From Oscheius sp. JU75 (lineage: Eukaryota; Nematoda; Chromadorea; Rhabditida; Rhabditidae), in the NCBI GenBank assembly GCA_037178855.1, contig JASJZC010000005.1, positions 10,416,001-10,480,000 of the forward strand: DNA of 64,000 nucleotides, given 5' to 3'. Position numbers and translations under genes: made by a program. This document shows positions 48,382 through 59,084 of the stretch, piece after piece. The notes under the pieces are model-generated. The model was given only the letters and a program-made list of their open reading frames with translations. It did no database searches and was not told where the DNA came from. The first letter of the stretch is position 1; every line of letters begins with the position of its first letter.

Positions 48382-48472
48382 AAATTTGCTGGCTTGATTT
48401 CAATGTACGCAGATAAAGCCTAACAATAAATAGCTGTACATATCTTAAAGCGAGCGTATCTCATTACCCCGT

Positions 48473-49021
48473 TTGAATCGGTGCGCAAATTTTGAATTGC
48501 TGAAGTGTCAAAGAACCGACGATTCCGACCCAACTAATGATGGAAAATGTTTTCTGGAGATTTTCCCTAGTGCTTCAGGACAAGACAATAAGGTTTTATT
48601 CACGCGGGAGTCGAAACCGACAAGTTTTTTTTTGTTGTCGGAGCTCTATATAACCTACTGCACTACGCGGGCGAGTTTGCTTTTTTTTCGCAGAGCATAC
48701 ATGAACATAGATAATGACACAGCGATAGAGGCTCGCATTAAAGTCTTGGGAAAGAGAGGGAGAGATTCCTGTGATACCGAGCATCAAAACTCAACCAGAC
48801 AATTCAAAGACCCACCTAGTGCGAATTTCTCAGACGTTCTCGAAAAAAGAGGCTCGTCCCACATCTTCGCTCACTTCCAATTCTTCACCTATCTGCTCTC
48901 GTGGCAATCTGTAGGCGGCAAAAACAAGGATGTTTCTGTATTGATCATGGTCAAATGCCCCGGCGACTGCTTCAGATTTGACTACGCTCATGATCAGATG
49001 AAAACAATCATGGTCCAGTAA
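48473..49021 (+). pseudogene. MATH-domain-like relic
   Basis: The open frame carries pieces that fit a MATH (TRAF-like) fold in order: FLEIFPSASGQDNK, then TAIEARIKVLGKRGRD, a central ANFSDVLEKRG and a final KNKDVSVLIMVKC. Between the first two pieces is what looks like an intron (donor after 48592, acceptor TTTTTTTTCGCAG near 48693). Splicing it shifts the frame by one base, and reading through inserts a non-domain stretch. No start codon is visible. It could be a decayed bath/math-family gene or a partly mis-modelled live one. No BTB domain was found downstream. Confidence 0.35.
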
Positions 49022-49639
49022 CTGAACTGAAAATGCTGTTCTTTCGCAAATATAAAACGTGTACCTTAAAATGCTCGTTGATGAAGGTGAAGTAGGAGAA
49101 ATGTGGATCTGGGATCTCAACGGTACTGTCGGCTATAGCTGCTATGGGCTTGCTAGTGAAATAGACATGTTCCGGGAGGGTAAGTTCGTGGCATTAAAGC
49201 GTCGAAGTACTACGCAGAGCTTCTTTTCCTTAAAAAATGATTTAGAATAAAAAATAAGGGACAGAGAGAAACTTACCGCGCAGACTCCTATATTTATCTG
49301 AACATGGCGGACGTACACAGTAAGCCTGAAAACGTTGCAAGTTCAAGAAAGCTTTCTAAGTTTCTAACCAAAAATTCATTGAGGTCTACATTCTTCTGGT
49401 TACCGGAATTCGAAAAATTCGAATATCAGAAGCATTATTGGCGTAAAACTAATCCTGAGCACTCGTGGAATAAGATTGAAAGGGGAAAACATACTGTTGT
49501 ATCGTCTGCCAGTGTTACGCTGGCGAACGCTGAGAGCACAAGAAGAGCGTGTATTCCCAGAGACGAACCCGATTCGGATCGGGCCGTTGGTGGGGACTAT
49601 TTACCAGGTTTCGATAATGAATCAGACAGATCGTAAACT

Positions 49640-51001
49640 TTTTCTGTCTCTCTGTCTCACTGTCTCTCAGTCCTTCTGTCGTTCTGTCTCTCAGTATCTT
49701 GCCTTAATGTTTGTCAAAGTGATTTCATCACAACTTAGTGACGTGTGTTCCTGGAGAGAGTTCTCTCTAGCTGCTGCTTATTGAGCGCGAGTGCATTCCA
49801 GAACACGCTATCCCGGCCGTTCCCTTTCATATATTCTAATCATGTTTCTATTTTTGCTTCTCCATAAGATTCCAATAAGTCGACAAACTCGTAGCCAGCA
49901 CGTTTAGGTACACATTTCCCAAATACAAGCTTCCTTCCCGCGTCAAAGTTATGTCGAACTAATCTTCGTCTCCGAACTCCTCACCAGCGAAGTAGACTTT
50001 TTCATGTTCCTATGCGACTCGGGGAGAACCTTTTTTTTTTGAGAGCACCCACAATAAAATCCAATTTTCCTCACTTTTGTTCTCCCAGCCCCACTTCGCT
50101 CTGTCACTTGCACCCGTATTAACTCAGCTGCATAGTTTTTGGAGATCATATGATGCAAAGCATTACTTTATGTCCACTGTTCTACGGTTGTAAGAGTCTG
50201 TCCCGACTAATGCAATTGTTCGAAATGTGCGGAGCGGGACACCCGTACGGCGCCAACTAATGTAGTAATACTGCTGAATGGTGGCGGTCATTTGGGATTG
50301 GGGAAACAGACATCGGTTTCACGTATTTTCCACTTATAAAGTTCTCGTACCACCTGGTTGTGACTGATAGTATTGTTCAGCCGTCTAGTCTATCTGCTAC
50401 ATTCGGGATCCTGTCTTCTTCCCATCTCTTATTCGACTTTGATCCGAAACTATAGCCCCAGTTTTTCTTCGCTTTTCTCATATTCTATTCCAAGATATCT
50501 ATTTCATTTCGTTACGTTCCTATCCTCTCTCTCTTCTCTCTGAGTTAAGGAAAACATGTTGACTGAGACTTACTAACAGGGAATTCTGTAAAGTTGCTAG
50601 AGTATGAGATGGCATTGATCTGAACGCTCTGCAAACTTTGAACGGTTGCTACGCTGACGCCGAAGAGTCATTTTCGACAGAGTACACACTACTGCTAAAG
50701 TCATCTTAGCCAGTTTTGGAATGTAATGCCCCGCGACCTGGCCCCTCAGAATGCCTCCGCAACGGTCGGCGTCGCAAGACCCCGCAGGAGCTTGACTCAC
50801 AGAGCTCTCCAAGGATTTCTGCCGTTGACTCGAATAGAAGCTTACCTTTACTAATTGCAATGGTTCCAGCAAACTTCTGATAAGGCAGAGGTTTGCCAAG
50901 CTGTACTCTAATTTCCAATAGTTTCCATTTGACCTCTCACCTTCCAAGTTCCTACAACTTCTGACCTAAGTCGTAACCATGGTTCCTATCCATTTGTACT
51001 C
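49640..51001. other. Non-coding stretch
   Basis: Contains a CTCTGT run (49640-49700). A minus-strand open frame near 50597-50947 has no clear splice partners or motif. Nothing else is supported. Confidence 0.35.
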
Positions 51002-51738
51002 ACCATATATATATGTTGCAGTTCAAAGTGTTTTTCAGTTCAAACTGTTCTGAACTAGTTCAAACTGTTTCAACTTTGAACTAGTTCAAAGTGTTCTATT
51101 TCAGTTCAAAGTGTTTTACGGCAGTTCAAACTGTTTCGAACTAGTTCAAAGTGTTTTTATTTCTTTTTAGTCATTTGTGGTGCGTTTTTATCAGATTTTT
51201 GGATATTTTTACCTTTTTATTTTTTTTTCATCAATCAAATCATAAAATTCTCAGCATTTTGACACCAAAACGACTTGAAAAGTTCTCATTAGGCAATTCT
51301 GGAGCTCCAATATCCCATTTCCTTCACGTTTTTGACGTTTTTCTGATTTGTTCGTCCTATTCGCTCATTTTTAGTTTTTCTTTTTCAAAACGAGCAAATG
51401 GTACGAGCGACAAATCACAAAAGACGTCAAGAATGTAATAAAAATGGGATGTTGGAGCTTCTAAAGGGGGTTTCGTCAAGTCGTTCTAGTGTCAAAATGC
51501 TGATAATTTTACGATTAGTACGATGGAAAAAAAATAAAAACGAAAAACATCCTCAAAAACGCTTTACAAATAAGAAGAAAGGTAATAAAAACACTTTGAA
51601 CTAGTTCAAAACAGTTTGAACTGCCGTAAAACACTTCGAACTGAAATAGAACAGTTTGAACTAGTTCAAAGTGTTGGAACAGTTTGAACTGAAAAACACT
51701 TTGAACTGCAACATATGTATATATATATATCTAGTCCC
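51002..51738. mobile_element. Foldback (MITE-like) element
   Basis: The whole ~735-bp segment is one long imperfect palindrome centred near 51366. The outer arms are built of short alternating CAGTTCAAAGTG and CAGTTCAAACTG units with GAACTAGTTC palindromes. The inner arms match over their full length, for example CAGCATTTTGACAC near 51252 pairs with its reverse complement near 51494. Both ends abut (TA)n, with CATATATATATGTTGCAG on the left and CTGCAACATATGTATATA on the right, as expected for insertion at TA. No transposase is encoded. It is a non-autonomous foldback DNA element, perhaps mobilised by a Tc1/mariner-type enzyme. Confidence 0.8.
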
Positions 51739-53115
51739 CACCCTCCACCAGTTCATCCTCCATCCTTCTAAGAACCACTCACTATTTCCAGTCTCCATTT
51801 CCTGCTTACGCTCTGACCAAAACATCCTAATAATGCGTCTTATAACGAGTTTTTTTATTTTGGTCCAAGCCACAGATTTTAAGATATCCCCAGTTTTCAC
51901 AAGCTTTCATTAATCAAAGCTATACTATTCACCCTAGTCCTAATCATTCCTCTAGTCATGGCCCCATAAAATTAACAAGAAGAGTATACACATCCCTCAC
52001 TTGCAAGCGTGACTTCGATGAGGAGGAGGCTACGAAAAACAAACCCTCGTCACTTTTTTCTTGGTGGTCATCTTTAGCTAGTCTCTGTGGACACTATTGT
52101 TTTTCTTCTCCCTCTCCATTTCGAACTTCCGTCTTCTCTCTATTGTACTTCCTAGTTATCGCCTTGTCTCCGTGTTGTCGGTGTTACATTTGGTCTCGTC
52201 TGGTTCCAGTTCCATTGTGGCTGTACTCATTGTCAGTTACATTGGTGGACAGTAGCAGGAATTACTAACTGAACTTGTAGCTGTTTCACTATTTTCCAAT
52301 TAGACAGGGACGTGACACATTAAAGGTCTTACTGATCCAGTAATGTGTCTAAAACTGTCCAACCATGAATTATGCCTGTCTGGGCACCTGTTTACTACTG
52401 CTAGCCCAATATTCTCTGAAAAATCGTATCGCAGAGCTCCGATTGAAACAAGGTATTTGCTTATGTAATGAAAGAAAAAGTGAACACTATTTCCAAGAGT
52501 CGTATGCAAAATTTACTATTTAATCACGAAGAAGAAAAGAAAAAAAGGGCTATCTCTCTCATTGATGCTACTTGTCTGCATCCGATTCACTTCTTACCCA
52601 TTCCGATGGTTATAGGAAGACGGCCAAACATGGTAAACTACGAGACGGATGACTGAGCTCATAAAGAGTCAAGAAGGTATTGGAGAGACTGGAGACTTCA
52701 TCAAAGATAGTACTGGTACGGGGCACTTCTAACCATATTCCGAGCCTGATCTCCTTTGTTTCACCTTTCCGTGATTTTCCTATCTTTCCGAACAGTCAGT
52801 GGAGACAGCGAACCACTTGATCATGCTAACAGAACAAAAAATGGTCCAACTCTTTCTGATCCATGCTCATTCCATCCCTTTTTTTGCAAGACTACCCTCC
52901 ATTGTTGACCATTCTCTCTGCTCCCTATTCTCTCCCCCTCATCTCTCGCCTCTGCCTAATTTCCGGTGACCACAAATGCGTTAATTTGATCATCAGAAAG
53001 CAACCAGTTTCTGTCTCGTGGAGGAGGGTGCTTCCGGGCACCATTCTCTCTCTATGATTTCTGTCCATCCTGACATCATTCTCCCGCCTAAACTGTAAAC
53101 TTCAGTCTCTTCAAA
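51739..53115. other. Non-coding stretch
   Basis: No matched exons were seen. The sequence is CU-rich near 52860-53050. A CTTCAG acceptor lies at about 53100-53105, just before the next gene's ATG. Confidence 0.4.
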
Positions 53116-54158
53116 ATGGACAATGGAGGCTACAAGTCCGGCAGCTTCAGCTGGTACATCAGACCGAAACCCCTACCCGAGATCAGTGGCTGTAAGGCTG
53201 AGCCATCAACCTCGAGCGATCACTGTATGAGCTCGAGAAAAAAGGTTGGCTATTCTTGCAATTATCTCGAAATGGGAGTCGTTTCCCCTGGCAACTGAGG
53301 GCTTATTTACGCGACAGAGTAATAGTGTTTGTCCCCTCTTCCTCTCGGACCTCCCCCATAGCGTCATATTTCAAGGGCTTCCCTTTGACGACAGCTTCTG
53401 CAAGCATCCTAATGGCCTCCTCGGCTAGCCGATCTCTGCAGAATCTACTCAAGACTATGACTCATCCTGTTAGTTTCTTATGAGACAGAGAGACAAAGAG
53501 ATAGGGAGACACAGAGACTGGGTGTCTGTGAGACAGTGACAGAGAGACAGAGAGACTAGAGAGTGGGCTCTTTGTTTCACCATTCCGTTTACACTCTATT
53601 CTTACAGTCAATCGAGGACGATCTCTCTGAATATCGTCTCTGTGGAGGCGGTGTCAGTGCTAAGTATCTCTCCAACATCATCGTGATAGCAGCCATCCAG
53701 GAGATCACTTGTGGGCTGATTTTTGTCACCCGGGACCAGCATTTTTATCGACAAGCACAACTAGTCACTTTGGCAGCATGCAGAATACTTCAGGCAAGCA
53801 ATGTCTCTGTCTCACAATCCTCTTCCAGTTCGCTCCCTGCTTCATGGCTCTGCTCGGAAATTACCGGAACAATGCCTATCTCTCCATCCCCTTCATGATC
53901 TCCCAAGCTTTCATAGGCTCCTATGCCGACATTCACACGTGGATTTTGCTTTGCGCCGAATGGAGACAAAACTACCCTGATTTTTTCCTCTTCTCCACCC
54001 CTCTCCTCTTCCTCGTTCTTCCACTTTTGGCGTACAGTGCCCTCATCTGTCTCATCCTCTACGTACAGTACAAGGCCGTCCAGTTCGTCTCGGTCAAGAA
54101 AATGAGCAGGAGTCGAGGCGGAGTGGCTGACGAGACTCTTGTAGAATCTCTAATGTGA
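53116..54158 (+). CDS. Four-helix membrane protein, LAPTM/DUF7027-like, second gene
   Basis: Exons 53116-53244, 53608-53793 and 53829-54158 give 214 residues, all in phase 0. An acceptor 10 nt before the ATG suggests trans-splicing. After a polar N-terminus, CGGGVSAKYLSNIIVI opens the first helix. Others are VTLAACRILQFAPCFMALL, LSIPFMISQAFIG, and FLFSTPLLFLVLPLLAY running into CLILY. The C-tail is basic and serine-containing. The second intron is 35 nt and starts GC (CAG/GCAAGC), ending TCTTCCAG, a GC-AG intron; reading through it would shift the frame. The layout resembles the 23749-24386 protein, so both are placed in the same loosely defined family. It would act in an internal membrane; function unknown. 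Confidence 0.7.
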
Positions 54159-54557
54159 TCAGATTTCCTGAATTTTCTATGCTGATATGTCGGGTATTCG
54201 GAATCAATTTCTCTCTCTCTCTCTCTCTTCCAAACTCGAGGATCTCCGGTTGCTTCAATCAACGGGCTGTGTACAGAGACGTGCTATATTTTTGTGTTTT
54301 CATCTGGACGTGTTCTTAACGAGAGAGCTTATAAACGTATTTGTATCCGAAAATAGCGTACTTTTTTAAGCTGCTAATTGATGTTGAGAGATATTTTGTT
54401 CAGACCGAGATTGTTCTAATCTGGACAGACCACAGCTTACAGCTAGTTGGCAAAATCTGTCTGGTTTCTTATGCCTAAACTTAGAGAAACAAGTAATGTC
54501 GGGTCGGGGAAGATGGCTGATGCAGTTACCGGGCAAAAGTCAGTTAATTAACAGATA

Positions 54558-54935
54558 TTGCCTGATTTCAACATCAACAGCCGTAAGCTGACTCATCTTC
54601 GCTACGCCGATGATGTCGTTCTTATCGGAAAGAGTCTGAGATCTGTACAGCGGTTGGTGACTGAATTGGAACAAGGAAGCCGTAGGATTGGGCTCGAAAT
54701 CAACCATCGCAAAACTTTCGCGATGACCAATGCCTACGAGGGAGATCTACACTTAACAGGACAAGCTATACAGTTTCATTACGTTTACCTTGGATGTTCG
54801 GTAACTTCGAGATGGGAAGATGAGCTGAAGAAAGCCTGTGGTCGCCTCGCACGAACTCCAACTACGTGGATGCGACAGGCAAGAGAGGGAGGCGAAGAAT
54901 GGGTTCGCGCTATGGGAGCGGCAAGGGAGCCCTGA
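54558..54935 (+). mobile_element. LINE reverse-transcriptase relic (RTE-like)
   Basis: The frame contains LRYADDVVLIG, the YxDD catalytic motif of reverse transcriptases, followed by the LEINHRKT thumb-side motif and YLGCSVT. It then jumps straight to RWEDELKKACG, TWMRQAREG and EWVRAMG, which resemble the extreme C-terminus of RTE/BovB-type LINE proteins. The region between them appears deleted, and the whole 5' part (endonuclease, fingers) is missing. No start codon is present. It is a dead, internally deleted copy. Confidence 0.75.
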
Positions 54936-55532
54936 CATGAAAGCAACCCCTTGATTCCGACAATAAAATTGTAATTGCCTGATACTGCAGCAGTCAGTTA
55001 AGGTGTTAGGGATCGGAGTGGTCGTCTATTATTTTGATGATAGTTTCACTTTTATTTTCGATGTGTTGTAAAAAAGGACGGATCAGAGTGGTAATGCTCC
55101 CCATTGAAATAAAAATTTGTCTTGTTTGGCGAAAGAGACGGCAGAGAGACAGAGAGACAGAAGTCGAAAAGACCACTCTCACTCAGAACCAAATGGGAAA
55201 TGTACCTATCAAATATGGAGTTTGGTGGGGGCAAGTAATCATGGATTATTAGGCAACATTGGGGACTGAGTCATGCAGCCAGAAACTCAAAATAAGCAGA
55301 GATCGGCTTTTGCGAGGAAGTGAATGACCGAAATCGCATGATTTTTCAACGTCCCCTGAAGGTCTGCGTTTCGAATCCATTTAGTTTCCTCATTAATCAT
55401 TAGAGCCGTCTCGAACAGACATTACATATTTTTTACCGAGCATTCTAGTTTTCTCATTAGCCGTTAAACCACCTGCATCAGTCCCAGTGTCGCAACAATC
55501 TCTCTCACTCTTTATCTCACAAATAGGACAAA
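54936..55532. other. Non-coding stretch
   Basis: Between the LINE relic and the first receptor gene. A GA-rich CTCTGT-type run lies near 55140-55160. No gene seen. Confidence 0.4.
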
Positions 55533-57265
55533 ATGTACATGACTATTCCTGAAAACCTCAGCCCTGTGAAAGGCTATGGGCCTATCACAGCTGGATTCTC
55601 TATGGGTTATCCTGATAAAGAAGATCCAGCTTGGGATGACTGTCTGGTAAGACTGTGAGGTAGAGAGACAGAGACCCTTTTCAGCCAGACGCGAAACTGG
55701 TCCGATTCCCACTGAACAGGCTCTTGAAACTGTCTGGAATGCTTCTTTCCGGAGCCTCTGTCCCTCTTCTGGCGTACGTCATTAAGAAGTTCATTCTCGG
55801 AGGATGCTTCCATCCAAATATTCGGCTGATACTGTATTCTTACTTCATAGTGGCTCTCCTACAAGCAGCTGCTCTGTCTCTGTCACTGGTACCTAAGATT
55901 TTAGAGGATTCTAATAATTATTCAGGGCTATATGATCACACTGTCCTACTCTTCAGAATCTTGCGAGATCTTCCTCAATCAAACAGTCTATATTCTCGGT
56001 CATCTGATCAACTTTTACTTGGTCTTTGCTCAGGTTCGTTACTGAACTTGAAATGATTAAACCCATCCCCAAATTAATATGATACAATCCTTAAACTAAA
56101 CTTGACCAAATGTCCAATGTTTGCATGCTGAAAAGGTTTCGTCCTGAGAGGTATTTTTCACCGGCAGTAACCTGACTTGTATCCGGTAACTGTTTGAGAA
56201 GCGTTTGTTAGACTTTAGATTTAAACAAACCACCAATTCCAAAGAGGAACCTCATACTGGGAGAACGAAAAATTGTAATAAGAGAGGATCAGTATCCCTG
56301 AACACCACTCTAGCGTGGTAGCTAAAGGACGGGAAATAGTTATTCCCGGGTTTCTAAAGAGCAGCTATGCCTAGCAACAATGACTCTGGGATTTCACATT
56401 AGATGGAATTCATAAAACAGGTTTGTAAAACACGTTCAGGTAAACCTCCAAACTGTGGCTTGTCTCGAAAGAATCATTGCCACCATCTTCACCACAACGT
56501 ACTCCAAATACGGTTCAACAATCGGGGTTTTTCTTTCACTCTTAGCCGTAAGCCATTGTAACTGATTCATCGAATGTCGGTTCGCGTTTTCAGCTGCTCA
56601 CTCCAGTTGGACTGATGTATGCAATCTACTTTGATGAGGACTTTGTCGAAAGGCAGCCGAGCGTCGTGATCCCGCCAGATAGTGTCAAGACGAGGATCAA
56701 TCTCTTCTGTATATATTGCATTTTCTTCTGCGTTTTCTCTTTGATTCTTTTGAACTTACTGAACTGTTACAATCGGAAGAAGTCTAGAGAGTAGGTCTCT
56801 TTTGAGAGAGTACATGGAATGTAGTTCAGATTGATCGGTCAGGTAGACTGGAGGTTTCAGAACAACGAGAATCTGTCGACTACTGGGTTTATCACCCTGA
56901 TCATAGGGTTACAGGAATGTTTCTCTGTCTCTCTGTCAACTCTCTATTTCCAGCTCTCATTCTACCTCTCCGGCTTTGCCGGTATCCTAGTCATGCGACT
57001 CACTGACCACCTCTACAGTAAGTACAACTTGACCATGCAGACTCTCAAGACCTGTCTCTTTGTAAGTCTCTCATCAAGATTATTCAAAAGACCTGTTCAG
57101 CTTGTCCCAGTCTTTCTCATCTTTCTCCCTCTCGTCACCAGATGGGAATTCACAAGAGTCAAAAGGAACAGACAGAAGTTATCCATGGACCAGGTTTTTA
57201 TCAAGACGACGGGCGAGGAAGGTGTACAGAACTATCAGAGAGTGATCTACGACTTATGGAGTTGA
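55533..57265 (+). CDS. Seven-helix chemoreceptor (Sra/Sre superfamily-like), gene A
   Basis: Exons 55533-55646, 55685-55888, 55926-56033, 56440-56547, 56594-56790, 56830-56914, 56954-57061 and 57101-57265 give 362 residues and seven hydrophobic helices. Markers are CFHPNIRLILYSYF after helix 1, ACLERIIATIF at the start of helix 4 and TGEEGVQNYQRVIYDLW at the C-terminus. An ER-AT motif and a tail ending Y-x-x-x-W occur in nematode Sra/Srab/Sre serpentine receptors; which subfamily I cannot say. Such proteins are usually cilia-localised chemosensory GPCRs. The intron at 56915-56953 (39 nt) begins GA and ends AG. It has no usable GT donor in phase, yet paralog B lacks this insert exactly. Retention would add 13 in-frame residues inside helix 6. 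Confidence 0.85.
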
Positions 57266-57272
57266 TGGCTTA

Positions 57273-57999
57273 TTAGTCATGAAGGATTGTAAGGGAAAGA
57301 TAGTTACGAGCCTTGAGAACTTCCCACAGTTCTCCTTGACACTTGCAGACGAAGCGGTCCAGCACATTCCATTCTCTTCCTAGAATCCTTTCTTACCAAA
57401 ATTCAAAAAGATGACTTACTGAGGCGTTCCATATACTTGGTCAGAATAGTTTTACCCAGTCCTTTGAGGGCGGATCCTGTAGCATCATTCTGGAGATCGA
57501 AAGGGGCCGGAGTTGTCGGGAGACGACGACGGAAGACGGACAGGACACGGTCAAGGAAGGAAGAATTCAGAAGCTGAAACTTCTTTCACTTTTACTGTCA
57601 CTACTGTTAATGTTTGGTCTTGTCTTTGGGAGAAAAAGGGGGAGAGGGAATGACTCTAGACAGTCGCGTCGTTGTGGCTCGAATTTGAAAGAAATTGCAT
57701 CTTGTCTCTCTGTCTCACCTTACTCCTATCCGTTCCTCTATATTGAGAGTTGTATAGTTGCCAGAACCTGGAAGGGAGCTGGGGTTCAGTTTCCGGAAGC
57801 GGAATATCAGTCATCGGAGCATCTGTTGTGGTAGTCGTTGGCTGGTATTCGTCCTTCAAGATACAGTTGCAGGTGTAAGCAGAATCGGCTGCTTCTGAAA
57901 AATTAATACTGAGGAGTGACAGTGAAACTCACCAATGTACTGAGGACTGAACCCGGAGACGAGAGACAGAGACAGAGAGAAGAGGAGCGCGTGCCTCAT
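57273..57999 (-). CDS. Small secreted protein, unknown function
   Basis: Exons 57933-57999, 57719-57894, 57420-57573 and 57273-57379 (minus strand) give 167 residues in matched phases. The N-terminus MRHALLFSLSLSLVSGF is a signal peptide. The mature part has an early CNC, a Thr/Pro-rich stretch (EYQPTTTTTDAP), a basic RRRLPTT segment and a late CKC. Two CxC pairs could form disulfides. I recognise no family. Its stop lies 7 bp from the stop of receptor gene A on the other strand, so the two 3' UTRs must overlap in opposite directions. Part of the short dispersed repeat lies next to its second donor. Confidence 0.65.
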
Positions 58000-58946
58000 C
58001 GCTGTCTGTTTGACTAATCAGGGAGGTTACCCATGCAGTATGGGTATGCTAATTACGGTGCATATCCAGGTCTGTGCAATTAGCACCTAGGTCTGGATGC
58101 AGCTCACGTAAGGTAAACAAGGTGCTTGATTAGAGGTTCAGTTTATTCATTATCCCAAACAGACAGAGAGACAGGGAGTGGGAGAGTTAAAAAAAAATAT
58201 GCCTACTCCATTCGATAGTTTTCTGGCACACCAAACAGAACGGTTGCTGAGCTTCCGTTGACATTTCGTCTTTTAGGATTAAAGGCGAAGCGTAGTCAAA
58301 TAGGGACAGAGTAAGGCAGAGACAGAAATTGACGATCTTTTTAAACCGAAGAAATAAACGGTTTGAAAAGATCGGCCCCGTTTTTTTTTTCCGGTAAGCC
58401 CTAGTAGATACCTACTAGAGCCTCCCCTGTAGGTCTTTTCTACTGGGCGGCCCTACCCCGAGGGTAGAGACATCGACAAGCCACCCCAGTGGCCAGACTC
58501 GGTTGCTTGCCCGGCTTAGACAGTGCTCAAAAGACAGGCGAGAGCCTTGGCCAGGGGCAGCCCAAATCCGGACCTTTTGAGCTGTGTGATCTTCGCAGTA
58601 GAGACAAACCAGACATCTCCGGCTTCTTCTTCATCCCAAGCAGCTGCGCTGCTTCCAAAATAGTGGATCATACCATTATCTACAACTATAGTTTTTAGTT
58701 TTCGGAGGAGGAGACAACGCAATTGTCTGACTGTCGAGGTTGTAACTACAACTCTAAGTCACTCAATCGGGAACCAAGTCTCCAACTTCAATTATCACCC
58801 CGTTATGTAATCGAGCTTGTACATTCTAGCAGATTCAATCAAAAGGACATCTGTTTCTTCAGACTGTGACGCTTCTTTGACGAAGCTGCCTATTCCTCCT
58901 GTTATTAAGGCGTCTCTTCCGCAAAAAGTATGCCATACACGACAAT
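58000..58946. other. Non-coding stretch
   Basis: Upstream of the secreted-protein gene. No gene is supported; a plus-strand open frame near 58489-58698 lacks motifs. Confidence 0.35.
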
Positions 58947-59084
58947 TTGAAGAAGTTTCGAGCTCGCACCTTTCTCAAGCGCCAAATCACACATTTTGCC
59001 GTTTCTGTGACTCAATTCCTCGTGTACCACCCCGCTATTCACACCTGTTGCGATATTATATCTCACTGTTTCCCTCTTGTGACT
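58947..59084 (+). pseudogene. Possible degenerate C1-domain relic
   Basis: Read with one frame change, the plus strand gives KKFRARTFL, then PNHTFCRFCDSI, then a distant TCCDIISHCF. The order resembles a zinc-binding C1 (diacylglycerol) domain: a HKF-like start, PTFCxxC and a late C-H-C group. The frame breaks and the spacing is off, so if real it is a relic. It directly precedes the first exon of receptor gene B and could be coincidence. Confidence 0.2.

Noticed and set aside
55320-55400. tRNA-like TTCGAATCC box
   Set aside because: No acceptor or anticodon stem can be drawn around it.
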